A stretch of DNA of 64,000 nt from an uncultured Apibacter sp. (lineage in GTDB: Bacteria; Bacteroidota; Bacteroidia; Flavobacteriales; Weeksellaceae), in NCBI GenBank assembly GCA_945280365.1, contig CALYQD010000007.1:59475-123474 (forward strand), read 5' to 3'. This document shows, one piece after another, positions 18,559 through 27,745 of the stretch (positions are counted from its first letter, which is position 1; the number at the start of each line of letters is the position of its first letter). The translations under genes and the position numbers were made by a program. The notes below the pieces were generated by a model that was not told the DNA's origin, did no database searches, and was given only the letters and a program-made list of their open reading frames with translations.

Positions 18559-18925
18559 ATTTTTTAATTTATAAACTATTTTATTGACATAATTTAATAT
18601 TCATAAACAAAAATAATACTAAAATTATGGTAATAATTTTATGGTAAGGTAATAATTAATAATTTAATTTTGATAAATGTAAATTTTGATAGTAAACATA
18701 AATTTTATGTTAATATATTTAATTAATTGAATATAATAAATTAAGAATAGAGTTAGAAAGTTATATGTTAATTTTATTAATGTCAAATTATGAAAGCTAT
18801 TATTTTATAATATTTAAAAATATATATTAAGATGTGAATGAAAAAAATTACAACACTAAGTTGCTAAGAATATAAAAATTAAAATTTTTGAAATATATAA
18901 AATTACCTAAATTTGTAAAATATTT
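18559..18925. other. Intergenic region between mscS and rbfA
   Basis: About 370 bp of A/T-rich DNA between divergent genes. It has no ORF or RNA gene I can support. The rbfA promoter lies at its right edge, and a possible TATTTTTG element for mscS lies at 18608-18615 on the minus strand without a clear -33 box. Confidence 0.5.
18888..18915 (+). promoter_or_regulatory. Promoter of rbfA
   Basis: TTG at 18888-18890, a 17-nt spacer, and TAAATTTG at 18908-18915, matching the Bacteroidetes consensus. The -7 box ends only 10 bases before the rbfA ATG, so the mRNA would have almost no leader. Confidence 0.6.
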
Positions 18926-19285
18926 ATGGAAAGCAACAGGCAAAAGAAAATAAATCAATTATTACAAAAGGAATTAGCTGAAATTTTCAGAAAACAATCA
19001 GCTGAGATGAATAAAAATATACTTATTTCTGTAACGGAAGTAAAAGTTTCTTCAGATTTAGGTGTTGCTAAAGTTTTTTTAAGTGTTTATCCTAAGGAAT
19101 ATAGGGAAGCAATAATGAAGGAAGTGCAACTATTAACTTCAAAGATTCGAAGGATTTTGGGAAATAAAATAGCTAAGCAGGTAAGACAAGTTCCAGAATT
19201 AATATTTTATCTAGATATCACTTTAGATAACGTTGAGAAGATAGAGAAAGCCTTAAAAGGTAAAGATGAAAATCCTATTTTATAA
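18926..19285 (+). CDS. rbfA: 30S ribosome-binding factor RbfA
   Basis: A 119-residue type II KH-domain protein that helps mature the 5' end of 16S rRNA and adapt ribosomes to cold. Visible family features are the N-terminal RQKKINQLLQKELAEIFRK helix, the VSSDLGVAKVFLSVYP strand region, and the C-terminal VPELIFYLDITLDNVEKIE segment. The length is normal. The permease gene starts 3 bp after its stop, so the two are co-transcribed. Confidence 0.95.
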   Translation: MESNRQKKINQLLQKELAEIFRKQSAEMNKNILISVTEVKVSSDLGVAKVFLSVYPKEYREAIMKEVQLLTSKIRRILGNKIAKQVRQVPELIFYLDITLDNVEKIEKALKGKDENPIL

Positions 19286-19288
19286 TTC

Positions 19289-20467
19289 GTGAAAAATCTA
19301 TCCTGGTACATAGCATTCAGGTATTTTATATCCAAAAAAAGAACTCAAGCCGTTAGCTTTATTATGTATACTTCTTTAACGGCCATAGCAATTGCTACTT
19401 GTGCTATGTTTGTTATTCTTTCTGTCTTTAGTGGACTAGAAAGTTTTAATATTAAACTTTTCAGCGATGTAAATCCCGATTTGAGGATATTACCCGCAAC
19501 CGGAAAAACTCTTCCTGATATTGATAATTTAGAAAAAAAATTATCTGCTTATTCTGACATTAAAGCTTTTTCAAAAGTAATTGAAGAAAAAGTTTATGTT
19601 GTATTTAATGAAAAAGATGAGATAGCCTATTTAAAAGGAGTAGATAAAAATTTTTTAAAAGTTGTAAAAATTGATACTTGCTTTCAGGCTGGTAAATTTC
19701 CCAATATATCTTCTGATAATCAAGCTGCTTTTGGTAATGCGCTTGCTTACAGATTAGGCGTTCCTATTAATAAAGGTTCATTGTCACTTTATATGCCAAA
19801 ACCAGGTAAAAAACTAATTTCTAATACGGATGACGCATTTGAAAAAGCAGGTGTTTATATGACAGGTGTTTTTGCTTTAAATGATCAATATGAAAATTAT
19901 ATTTTTGTTCCGATACAAGTTTCACAGAAATTATTGAATTTACCTCCCAATAGTGCCTTTTCTATAGAGCTGAAAGTTAAAGACAATGTTAAATCTTTAC
20001 AAAATAAGCTAAAAAGAGATCTTGGAAAAAAATATATTATTTTAAATAGACAAGAACAAGATGCCTCTTTTTTAAAAATGATGAAAGTAGAGCAATTGTT
20101 TATTTACTTAATTTTTATTTTAGTAATAATAATTGCAACATTTAATTTAGCCGGAGCTATTATTATTATAATTTTAGATAAAAAAAACCAATCGAAAACA
20201 TTAATAGCATTAGGTTATACTATTTCCAAATTAAAAAAACTATTTTTAACCATAGGAATTATCATTACTTTATTCGGGGTAATGTTAGGGATACTATTAG
20301 GAACTTTATTAACCTGGTTACAAGCTAATTTTGCATTAGTAAAGGCTAATCCTTTTATGCCATTCCCTGTGAAATTTGATTTCTATAATTATCTTATTGT
20401 CTTAATTACTGTATTATTTATTGGATTTTTCGTATCATTTTTGTCATCAAGGAAATTAAATTTTTAA
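19289..20467 (+). CDS. LolC/LolE-like ABC transporter permease (FtsX family)
   Basis: An inner-membrane protein of 392 residues with the FtsX/MacB-permease layout. TM1 lies at about residues 20-45, after the cytoplasmic YIAFRYFISKKR. A large periplasmic domain of about 220 residues follows, then three C-terminal membrane helices. The N-terminus and length resemble the lipoprotein-releasing permeases LolC/LolE, and Bacteroidetes commonly have such a gene next to rbfA. The start is GTG at 19289, which puts it 3 bp behind rbfA. No ATPase gene is adjacent, so it must use one encoded elsewhere. Confidence 0.88.
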   Translation: MKNLSWYIAFRYFISKKRTQAVSFIMYTSLTAIAIATCAMFVILSVFSGLESFNIKLFSDVNPDLRILPATGKTLPDIDNLEKKLSAYSDIKAFSKVIEEKVYVVFNEKDEIAYLKGVDKNFLKVVKIDTCFQAGKFPNISSDNQAAFGNALAYRLGVPINKGSLSLYMPKPGKKLISNTDDAFEKAGVYMTGVFALNDQYENYIFVPIQVSQKLLNLPPNSAFSIELKVKDNVKSLQNKLKRDLGKKYIILNRQEQDASFLKMMKVEQLFIYLIFILVIIIATFNLAGAIIIIILDKKNQSKTLIALGYTISKLKKLFLTIGIIITLFGVMLGILLGTLLTWLQANFALVKANPFMPFPVKFDFYNYLIVLITVLFIGFFVSFLSSRKLNF

Positions 20468-20635
20468 AAATTTTTTATATTTGTATAATAATTATATTAA
20501 TGATCTTATATGCGTATGATAGCTCTTTTTTTCTATATTTGTATGAAATAAAATAGGGATTGAAAATATAATAATAAAAATCATTTTATTTTATAAAGTA
20601 AGCTAACTATTTTTTTAACCGTTATTTGTAATATT

Positions 20636-21559
20636 ATGAAAAAAGTGAAAAAGGCCGTTATACCGGCTGCTGGCCTAGGTACCAGGTTTTTACCAGCTAC
20701 AAAAGCATTAGCAAAAGAAATGCTTCCAATTGTAGATAAGCCTACTATACAATTTATAGTAGAAGAGGCAATAAACTCAGGTATAGAGGATATCTTAATA
20801 GTGACCGGCAAAGGTAAGCGTCCAATAGAAGATCATTTTGATTCTAATCCAGAATTAGAAGCGAACCTTAGAGAGAAGCATAAAACCGAATTATTAAAAT
20901 TGGTTGAAGAAACCACAGATATAAATTTACATTTTATAAGACAATCACATCCAAGAGGATTAGGACATGCCGTATTACAAGCAAAAGCATTTGTAGGTAA
21001 TGAACCTTTTGTGGTAATGCTAGGAGATGATATTATGGAAGATAAAGTTCCATTAACAAAACAATTGATTTTGGATTATGAAAAGACTTATGCTTCTACC
21101 ATAGCAGTAATGAAAGTTCCTCATGAAGAAACCTCTAAATATGGGATTATTGCTCCAGAAAGAGAAATAGAAAAAGGATTATTCAATGTTCTAAATTTTG
21201 TTGAAAAACCTAAGCCGGAAAATGCTCCGAGTGATTTAGCCATTATTGGAAGATATTTATTAACGCCTGAAATATTTAATATATTGGAGAATCAAGCTCC
21301 CGGAGCCGGCGGTGAAATCCAATTGACTGATGCTATTGATACCTTAAATAAAATTCAAAGAGTCTTTGCTCGCAATTTTTGCGGAACTCGTTACGATGTT
21401 GGAGATAAATTCGGATTTTTAAAGACTAATATTCAATATGGATTAATGCATCCTCAAATTAAAAAAAGTTTGCATAATTATATAATTGAGTTAGGTAAAG
21501 AACTTGAAAAAAGTAAAAATTTGGAAAAAGAAAAAATAGTTGCAGATAGTAAGAAATAA
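20636..21559 (+). CDS. galU: UTP--glucose-1-phosphate uridylyltransferase
   Basis: Makes UDP-glucose from UTP and glucose 1-phosphate, feeding cell-surface polysaccharide and sugar-nucleotide pathways. At 307 residues it has the normal length. The nucleotide-binding signature [19 protein letters not shown] is at residues 13-31. The conserved [12 protein letters not shown], the sugar-binding [11 protein letters not shown] and the [14 protein letters not shown] motif are all present. Two TATATTTG elements (20476-20483 and 20534-20541) precede it without a clear -33 box. It ends in a good terminator. It lies about 19 kb from the polysaccharide locus. Confidence 0.96.
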   Translation: MKKVKKAVIPAAGLGTRFLPATKALAKEMLPIVDKPTIQFIVEEAINSGIEDILIVTGKGKRPIEDHFDSNPELEANLREKHKTELLKLVEETTDINLHFIRQSHPRGLGHAVLQAKAFVGNEPFVVMLGDDIMEDKVPLTKQLILDYEKTYASTIAVMKVPHEETSKYGIIAPEREIEKGLFNVLNFVEKPKPENAPSDLAIIGRYLLTPEIFNILENQAPGAGGEIQLTDAIDTLNKIQRVFARNFCGTRYDVGDKFGFLKTNIQYGLMHPQIKKSLHNYIIELGKELEKSKNLEKEKIVADSKK

Positions 21560-21565
21560 GAAAAT

Positions 21566-21598
21566 AAAAAATCTTTCAATCCGTTGAAAGATTTTTTT
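21566..21598 (+). terminator. Terminator downstream of galU
   Basis: AAATCTTTCAA pairs with TTGAAAGATTT across a 4-nt loop (TCCG), flanked by an A-run and followed by a run of seven T. It begins 7 bp after the galU stop. Confidence 0.85.
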
Positions 21599-21606
21599 AT
21601 TTAAAT

Positions 21607-21954
21607 TTGTTACCAATTATAACCATCAAATTGAAATTCCTTTTTGTAAATAAAATACGGATTATTTATCTTTTATTTTCGATACTATTCGTATTTAAAA
21701 TTCTTTCTTTACAGGAATATATTCACATAGAGCAACATAAGGTAAAAGAAAACAGTCATGATAATTGTAAGCAATGTCATAACATTTTTCATTACGGAAA
21801 ATATCAAATATTTGATACCTGTGAAGACTTTAATTTTTCTTTCTTACAAAATGGCATATTGTTTAGCCTATCTAATGAGAAATATGCTTATATATTTTAT
21901 AAAAATATAAGTAAATCCAACCAATTTAATAGACCACCACCTATACTTTCATAA
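21607..21954 (+). CDS. Small Cys/His-rich membrane protein preceding a TonB receptor
   Basis: A protein of up to 115 residues. No ATG is available near the start; TTG at 21607 or the in-frame TTG at 21631 are the candidates. One N-terminal membrane helix (IIYLLFSILFVFKIL) is followed by a short extracytoplasmic part with His and Cys residues (HIEQHKVKENSHDNCKQCH). The C-terminus is a proline motif, FNRPPP. Small proteins of this shape, often ending in RxPP, are common just before metal-related TonB receptors in Bacteroidetes (my recollection of the group, not a domain hit). The TonB receptor follows 105 bp downstream. Metal binding is inferred from the Cys/His pattern. Confidence 0.65.
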   Translation: MLPIITIKLKFLFVNKIRIIYLLFSILFVFKILSLQEYIHIEQHKVKENSHDNCKQCHNIFHYGKYQIFDTCEDFNFSFLQNGILFSLSNEKYAYIFYKNISKSNQFNRPPPILS

Positions 21955-22059
21955 ATAAATAATGCTTATAATCCAGATTTTTAAATACAAACTAATGATC
22001 TGCGAATTTACTTTATAATAATATTTATCTTTTAGCAAATATTTTATATTATTTATTAT

Positions 22060-24480
22060 ATGGAAAAAACAATAAGAGTTTTTTTTACATGCCTTTTTTT
22101 AATATATATTAAGTCTTATGCTCAGTGTACTTTACATTTATCTGGTAAAGTGACGGATATATATACAGGCAGTTCAATAGAGAATGTTACCATTCAAATA
22201 ATTTCTTCCGAAGGAGAAAAGTTAATTAAAAAAACAGATAGTATAGGGGGATATATAATCAATAATTTATGCGAGGGAAACTATACACTTATAATTTCAC
22301 ATAGAGAATATATCTCAAAAAAAATTGAAATAAAACTAACAACAATTAGTAATAAAGATTTTTCATTAATACGTAATGAAAAAGAGATACAACCGGTTAT
22401 TGTTATAGGAAAATCTTATGTCAAAACAAGAACAACTGTTGAAAATAAATTATCAAAGAAACAAATTGATGAACTTTTCGAGACAAATTTAGGTACTGCA
22501 TTGTCCTCAATAGCTGGAGTAAGTATATTAAAAACAGGAAATACTATTGCCAAACCTATCATTCATGGGCTGCATAGTAGTAGAGTTCCGATATTTAATA
22601 ATGCCATAAGACAAGAAGATCAACAATGGGGAATAGAGCATGCGCCGGATATAGATATTAATATTGCAAATTCTATAACAGTAATTAAAGGTGCCGGAGC
22701 CTTGCAATATACCGGTGACGCTACTGGTGGTATTGTTTTAGTTGAACCTAAAAAATTATCAACTAAAGATACATTGATGGGAAAGATGTTAACTTCATAT
22801 ATTTCAAATGGTAAAGGAGGTAATATAACAGCTCAGGTGGAAAAAGGATGGAAAAATGGTTGGGCATATCGATTACAAGGCACTTATAAAAGATCTGGAG
22901 ATTTATCAGCGCCTCATTACGTCATGTCAAATACAGGACATAAAGAAAACGATTTTTCAACACAAGTGGGCTATAAAAAAGGAAAATATGGGACAGATAT
23001 TTTCTATAGTTATTTTGGATCTGAAACCGGAATTTTAAAAGCTGCCCACGTCGGTAACATAGAAAATCTTTTGAACGCTATTAATAATAAAAAACCTCTG
23101 GTAATTGATGATTTTACTATGAGAATAAATGCACCCAAACAAAAAATTCAGCATAATTTATTAAAGTTCGATGCTTATTATAATTTTATTCTAGGAAAGT
23201 TAAACTTGATATATGGATATCAATTCAATAATCGTAAAGAATATGATAATAGAAGAGGGGAGTGGAACGAAAAAGCTGCTCTCAACTTAGATTTAACTAC
23301 ACATACTATTAATTTAGATTTTGAATCAGTTGCAATTAATAAATTCAAGACCAAAATAGGAAGTTCCTACTTGTATCAAGAAAATTTTCCTAATGCCGGA
23401 ACCGGAATAAGTCCCTTAATTCCTTTTTATGAGAAGAATAAATATTCATTTTATTGGATAGAATATTTTCATGTAAATAATAATTTAGTTTTAGAAGGAG
23501 GAATTCGGTTTGACCATCAAAAGATTGATGCTTTAAAATTTTATAAAAAAAGCAGATGGAATGCATTAGGATACGATAAAAAATATTCAAATAAAATTAT
23601 TAAAGATACCGGATTAAATTATTTAGTAAATCCGATTCTAAAATTTGATGGATTTGCAGCTACCCTTGGAGCAAAACTAAATTTAGGAATCAGTCATGAC
23701 ATTATATTAAATTATTCGTTAAGTAGCCGTGCTCCTAATCCCAGTGAATTATTTAGTGATGGATTACATCACTCTGCAGCAACTATAGAGTTAGGTGAAT
23801 TAGGATTAAAAAATGAAAAATCTAACAAAATAATGTCTTCTTTTATAGGAAATTTGTTTACCAATAATCTTAATTATGAATTAACATTCTTTTATAATTA
23901 CATAAATGATTATATAAATTCCATTCCTATCGGCGCGGAATATACTATTAGAGGGGCGTTTCCTGTTTGGCAGTATGTGCAAACCAATGCTGAAATTTAT
24001 GGAGTTGACATTATGGCAGATTATAAGTTTCTGCCACAACTAAAATTTAACACAAATTTTTCCTATTTAAGAGGTAAAGATTGTACCAATCATTCTTCTT
24101 TAATTTCAATGCCGCCGGTAAGATGGATAAATGCAATAGAATATAAAAATCGAAAATGGAAAAATTATTTTGCTAAATTAACCTCTACCTCAGTATTTAA
24201 ACAAACCCATTATCCGGATACAAATTTTACTGTGGATGTTATAAAAGACGGTACTGAGGTGACAGAATTATTGGATATAAGCTCTCCGCCATCTGCATAT
24301 CAGCTTTTTGACTTTAATACAGGTTTTTCTCTTGACGTTTCCCCAGTAAATCAATTAGATATATCTTTTGGAATAAAGAATATTTTAGATACGACCTACA
24401 GAGACTATATGAATCGATTACGGTATTTTACTGATGAAGTGGGCAGAAGCTATACTATAAAAATACAATATAACTTTTAA
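22060..24480 (+). CDS. TonB-dependent outer-membrane receptor
   Basis: An 806-residue outer-membrane transporter. The signal peptide ends near AQC at residue 22. A CarboxypepD_reg-like beta-sandwich (about residues 25-105) precedes the plug domain (about 125-225, with GVSILKTGNTIAKPIIHGLHSSRVPIF in it). A 22-stranded barrel follows, closing with a C-terminal aromatic strand (YTIKIQYNF). No SusD-like gene is adjacent, which argues against glycan uptake. The neighbours are a small Cys/His membrane protein upstream and a His/Asp-rich lipoprotein 24 bp downstream, suggesting metal or metal-chelate uptake (inference). The energising TonB-ExbBD complex is not in this window. Confidence 0.92.
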   Translation: MEKTIRVFFTCLFLIYIKSYAQCTLHLSGKVTDIYTGSSIENVTIQIISSEGEKLIKKTDSIGGYIINNLCEGNYTLIISHREYISKKIEIKLTTISNKDFSLIRNEKEIQPVIVIGKSYVKTRTTVENKLSKKQIDELFETNLGTALSSIAGVSILKTGNTIAKPIIHGLHSSRVPIFNNAIRQEDQQWGIEHAPDIDINIANSITVIKGAGALQYTGDATGGIVLVEPKKLSTKDTLMGKMLTSYISNGKGGNITAQVEKGWKNGWAYRLQGTYKRSGDLSAPHYVMSNTGHKENDFSTQVGYKKGKYGTDIFYSYFGSETGILKAAHVGNIENLLNAINNKKPLVIDDFTMRINAPKQKIQHNLLKFDAYYNFILGKLNLIYGYQFNNRKEYDNRRGEWNEKAALNLDLTTHTINLDFESVAINKFKTKIGSSYLYQENFPNAGTGISPLIPFYEKNKYSFYWIEYFHVNNNLVLEGGIRFDHQKIDALKFYKKSRWNALGYDKKYSNKIIKDTGLNYLVNPILKFDGFAATLGAKLNLGISHDIILNYSLSSRAPNPSELFSDGLHHSAATIELGELGLKNEKSNKIMSSFIGNLFTNNLNYELTFFYNYINDYINSIPIGAEYTIRGAFPVWQYVQTNAEIYGVDIMADYKFLPQLKFNTNFSYLRGKDCTNHSSLISMPPVRWINAIEYKNRKWKNYFAKLTSTSVFKQTHYPDTNFTVDVIKDGTEVTELLDISSPPSAYQLFDFNTGFSLDVSPVNQLDISFGIKNILDTTYRDYMNRLRYFTDEVGRSYTIKIQYNF

Positions 24481-24504
24481 AAATTATAATATAAAAGCAA
24501 ATAT

Positions 24505-25098
24505 ATGAAAATTAAAAATTTCACCTTTTTGGTAGTTTTAACATTAATTTTAACCACAATTTTATCGTGTTCATCTAATGATAGAGATGATATTCTAAAT
24601 TCCATTCCGGAACATGACCATGATGAAATCTCTAAGATAGTATTACGATTTAGAAATAGTGATGATCCGAACTTGATTCGAGAATTTAAATATGAAGTTC
24701 CTGATGGGAATACGGAATTCCCAATAACGGATATAAATTTACCTAGAGGAACCTATGAAGCGGAAATAAAATTTTATACCATACATAAAAATCATGAGCA
24801 TGATGTTACTGATGAGATTTTTATTGATGATGCAGACGATCATTTTGTTTTATACCAGAAAGTAAACTCAAAAGGGCTCAATATTACTTATGCTGATAGT
24901 GATAAAATTGATAGATTAGGACAGAAGTTAGGTTATTATACAATCTGGGAAGTAGGAGAGGAAGCAATTTCTAAAATCTACATTTATCTATTACATCAAC
25001 CGGCAAAAAAAGACCCGAATGTGTCATCTGCAGCATTATTAGGTGGAGAAATTGATTTAGAAGCTCATTTTAATTTAGAAACTCAAAAAAAACAATAA
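24505..25098 (+). CDS. His/Asp-rich lipoprotein paired with the TonB receptor
   Basis: A 197-residue lipoprotein with signal peptide and lipobox ILSC near residue 22. After the lipid anchor comes EHDHDE, then a beta-rich domain with a second cluster NHEHD. The C-terminal half, with NITYADSD, LLHQPAKKDPN and GGEIDLEAHF, resembles Bacteroidetes proteins often labelled type 1 periplasmic-binding-fold superfamily protein and found beside TonB receptors. The two His/Asp clusters suggest surface capture of a divalent metal such as zinc (inference). It is 24 bp downstream of the receptor, in the same operon. Confidence 0.8.
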   Translation: MKIKNFTFLVVLTLILTTILSCSSNDRDDILNSIPEHDHDEISKIVLRFRNSDDPNLIREFKYEVPDGNTEFPITDINLPRGTYEAEIKFYTIHKNHEHDVTDEIFIDDADDHFVLYQKVNSKGLNITYADSDKIDRLGQKLGYYTIWEVGEEAISKIYIYLLHQPAKKDPNVSSAALLGGEIDLEAHFNLETQKKQ

Positions 25099-25121
25099 AA
25101 AAAATTTTTATACTACAATAA

Positions 25122-25230
25122 ATTTCATACAACTTTTGTTAATAATATAAAAAAATTATAACTGAATTTCATTTATATATTTATTGGTTTATATTTATCA
25201 CAAAATATAATAGCAAAAGTTGTATGAAAT
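25122..25230. repeat. Perfect 17-bp inverted repeat flanking 75 bp, overlapping a start codon
   Basis: ATTTCATACAACTTTTG at 25122-25138 is the exact reverse complement of CAAAAGTTGTATGAAAT at 25214-25230. The 75 bp between them are A/T-rich. The right arm contains the ATG (25224-25226) of the RCC1 gene. The tetranucleotide ATAA abuts both outer ends (25118-25121 and 25231-25234) like a short target duplication. Three explanations fit: an invertible promoter segment, a 109-bp MITE-like insertion, or a hairpin that hides the start codon in a read-through mRNA. A TATATTTA element at 25190-25197 lies inside the segment. No recombinase gene lies nearby. Confidence 0.85.
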
Positions 25231-26333
25231 ATAATTGTTACTTATTATCCGTTGCAATTTTAATAATCTGTAAAAGTAATGCACAAATTAACGCATGTTG
25301 GAAGGTAATATCAGTAAAAAATTACTATAGTTTAGGAATACAAAAAGATGGTACGTTATGGGGATGGGGAAGAAATGATAAAAAACAATTAGGAGACGGA
25401 TCTGATAAAAATAAGTCTTTTCCATCAGAAGTAGATGTCTCAAAAAATTGGAAAATAATTTGTTCCGGATATAATTATAGTATCGGGATTAAAAATGATA
25501 AATCCATGTGGATATGGGGTCATAATGTTAATGGACATTTAAATATTGGTAAGGGGTATACAGAAGCATATCCTACTCAGATTGACCGTTCAAAGTGGAA
25601 AAGCGTTTCTGTAGGACAATTTCATTCATTGGCTATTAAAGACAATGGAACTCTATGGGCATGGGGAAGTAATGAAGAAGGACAGTTAGGAGATGGAACT
25701 ACTGATGATCGTATAAAACCGGTAAAAATTGGAAATGCCAAATGGAAATTAGTTACCGCAGGTTTTAATTTTAGTCTTGGAATACAAGAAGACGGAACGT
25801 TGTGGGGATGGGGAAATAATGAAGATGGACAATTAGGTACAGATAGATTTATATATTCTACTATACCCATGCCTATTGGATATAGTAGGTGGAAATATTT
25901 AAGTACCGGATTTGACTTTAGCTTAGGAATACAGGAAGATGGAACTCTTTGGGCGTGGGGATATAATGAATTCGGACAATTAGGAGATCAATCTAATAGA
26001 GATAAAGATTTTCCTGTACGTATAGGGCATTCAAAATGGAAAATGATTAGTGCCGGTGAATATTATTCTTTAGGAATACAGGAAGATGGAACACTTTGGG
26101 GCTGGGGAAAAAATAATAACGGACAAGTTGGAGACGGGACACAGGAGAACAAAAATTATCCTGTTTTATTAGATTATTCAAAATGGGAATCGGTTTCTGC
26201 TGGTTATGAGCATAGTTTAGGTATACGTGAAGACGGGAGCTTATGGGGATGGGGTAGAAATGATTTTGGAGAGTTAGGATTGGGAATCGACTTTAGTAGA
26301 AATATCCCAACACAGATATCCTCATGCAATTAA
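25224..26333 (+). CDS. Secreted RCC1-repeat beta-propeller protein
   Basis: A 369-residue protein with a signal peptide (cleavage near CKSNA, residue 20) and then only RCC1-type repeats. The signature xDGTLWGWGxNxxGQLG occurs seven times at intervals of about 49 residues, one per blade, so the protein forms a complete seven-bladed propeller. The second copy is the most diverged (DKSMWIWGHN). No sorting domain, enzyme or anchor follows the last blade. RCC1 propellers mediate protein or chromatin binding in eukaryotes, and bacterial ones are mostly uncharacterised. A binding role at the cell surface or outside the cell is inference. The start codon lies in the right arm of the 17-bp inverted repeat. 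Confidence 0.9.
   Translation: MKYNCYLLSVAILIICKSNAQINACWKVISVKNYYSLGIQKDGTLWGWGRNDKKQLGDGSDKNKSFPSEVDVSKNWKIICSGYNYSIGIKNDKSMWIWGHNVNGHLNIGKGYTEAYPTQIDRSKWKSVSVGQFHSLAIKDNGTLWAWGSNEEGQLGDGTTDDRIKPVKIGNAKWKLVTAGFNFSLGIQEDGTLWGWGNNEDGQLGTDRFIYSTIPMPIGYSRWKYLSTGFDFSLGIQEDGTLWAWGYNEFGQLGDQSNRDKDFPVRIGHSKWKMISAGEYYSLGIQEDGTLWGWGKNNNGQVGDGTQENKNYPVLLDYSKWESVSAGYEHSLGIREDGSLWGWGRNDFGELGLGIDFSRNIPTQISSCN
25330..26310 (+). repeat. DNA tandem repeat underlying the RCC1 blades
   Basis: Seven units of about 147-150 bp. Several share near-identical stretches such as TTAGGAATACA followed by GAAGATGGAAC (or one-base variants) and GGATGGGG. Units four to six are closest to each other at the DNA level, enough for recombination or slippage to add or remove blades. 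Confidence 0.7.
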
Positions 26334-26342
26334 TATTAGTAG

Positions 26343-27587
26343 TTAATAATGATCTCTTACATATTCGAGAACTTTTTGAATTTGATTTTTTAGATCCTTG
26401 AAAGAATGTTGAAAATTATTGTTCATAAAACTAAAAATCAATACTTTTCCAGAATTTGTTTTTAAATAGCCACTTAAATTATACACTCCCCTCATTGAAC
26501 CGGTTTTTGCAAAGATGTATGGATTTTTAGACTTAAAATTATTTTTTAATGTACCATTAATACCATTTGTAGGAAAAAGATTAATCAATCTTTCATAAGG
26601 AAGCTCATTATATAATTTATCCAAAACAAACACAAAATCCATAGGGGTAAAATTATTATATCTAGAAAGACCGGAACCATCAACCCATTTGGGAGTCTGA
26701 GGTAAATTATTCAAATAGGTGGAGAGCATATAATTAATGGAGTTTTTACTACTTAACATATTTGTAATGGAGAGACTGCTCATCAGTAAAATTTGCTCAG
26801 CAATAAAGTTATCGCTAACAAGCATCATTCTTTTATATAAACTGTCTGATGGAATACTATAGAGAAAATTAATTTTTTCATTCGGCATTTTTTTGCAAAA
26901 GAAGATAGGCTTTTCAATTTCAATCTCCAATAATTTTTTTACAAGTGTATCAGATGTTATAAATGGAACTTCTATTTTCTTAGAATTGTAATAATAGAAT
27001 TCATTTTTTCTTAATTCTCTGGGAAATTCTTTTTTTTGTTTTTTTACCAAATTCATAAAATAATTCGGATAAACTGAATTGTTCTCATTTATGGTTACAG
27101 TATTGCCATAAATAGGAAAAACCGTCCTTTCAGGAGAAAAATATTCAGAATAATCTTCCCAAGCCCACCCCGGTCCGTATAAGTGATCATCAAAGTCAGC
27201 TGAACAGAAAGCTATCTTTTCAGCTTTTTCCTTTAAAAAATTTAGGACTTTACATTCTTTAAAATAAGATTCTAATAAAGTAGGATCGCCTGTACCGGAA
27301 ATATATAAAGTATCATTTCTTGAAATATAACGTAAAGAAGGAATGGAATCTTGAATCATTTTTAAACCGGTATATAATGTTAAAATTTTTACATTGGAAG
27401 CAGGTATAAAATATTTGTTTCCATTATAATTATAGAGTTCTTTTTTTTCAATAGGATCATACAGATAAAAACCTGTCCAATGATTAAGATAAAATTCGGA
27501 CTCAAAATGATTATCCAAATATATATTTTGTGAATATATTTGATTCACAATGAAAAAATAAAAAATTATAAGTAATTTTTTTTTCAT
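26343..27587 (-). CDS. dacB: D-alanyl-D-alanine carboxypeptidase/endopeptidase, PBP4 family
   Basis: A periplasmic penicillin-binding protein of 414 residues that trims or cleaves peptidoglycan peptides. The signal peptide ends near YSQ, residue 20. All three active-site motifs are present: Ser64-x-x-Lys67 (SNVK), Ser258-Asp-Asn260 (SDN) and Lys361-Thr-Gly363 (KTG). The family segment DGSGLSRYN lies at 303-311. The length is slightly short for the family, with a reduced insert domain between the first two motifs. It is convergent with the RCC1 gene, 9 bp apart, and divergent from the YjbR gene. Confidence 0.93.
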   Translation of the reverse strand: MKKKLLIIFYFFIVNQIYSQNIYLDNHFESEFYLNHWTGFYLYDPIEKKELYNYNGNKYFIPASNVKILTLYTGLKMIQDSIPSLRYISRNDTLYISGTGDPTLLESYFKECKVLNFLKEKAEKIAFCSADFDDHLYGPGWAWEDYSEYFSPERTVFPIYGNTVTINENNSVYPNYFMNLVKKQKKEFPRELRKNEFYYYNSKKIEVPFITSDTLVKKLLEIEIEKPIFFCKKMPNEKINFLYSIPSDSLYKRMMLVSDNFIAEQILLMSSLSITNMLSSKNSINYMLSTYLNNLPQTPKWVDGSGLSRYNNFTPMDFVFVLDKLYNELPYERLINLFPTNGINGTLKNNFKSKNPYIFAKTGSMRGVYNLSGYLKTNSGKVLIFSFMNNNFQHSFKDLKNQIQKVLEYVRDHY

Positions 27588-27592
27588 ATTAT

Positions 27593-27628
27593 TATAGTAA
27601 TAATTTCTAAAATTTATAAATTACTATA
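27593..27628. repeat. Inverted repeat between divergent dacB and yjbR-like genes
   Basis: TATAGTAAT (27593-27601) and ATTACTATA (27620-27628) form a perfect 9-bp inverted repeat, and a third AGTAAT follows at about 27630. It lies just upstream of the dacB start codon. It could be an operator or an mRNA leader hairpin. The A/T-rich context makes chance possible. Confidence 0.3.
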
Positions 27629-27745
27629 CAGTAATTATAATTAAATATTTTTTATGTATTTCTTTAGTATGAATCAAAATTACAAATTACCATATAATGA
27701 ACAAAGGAGCTTTATTAATTTATAAGCTTTATTAACAATAAAAAG

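Noticed and set aside
25339..26290. Possible CRISPR-like array because of regular repeats
   Set aside because: The repeats are about 150 bp apart, encode protein and form RCC1 blades; there are no short identical repeats with unique spacers.
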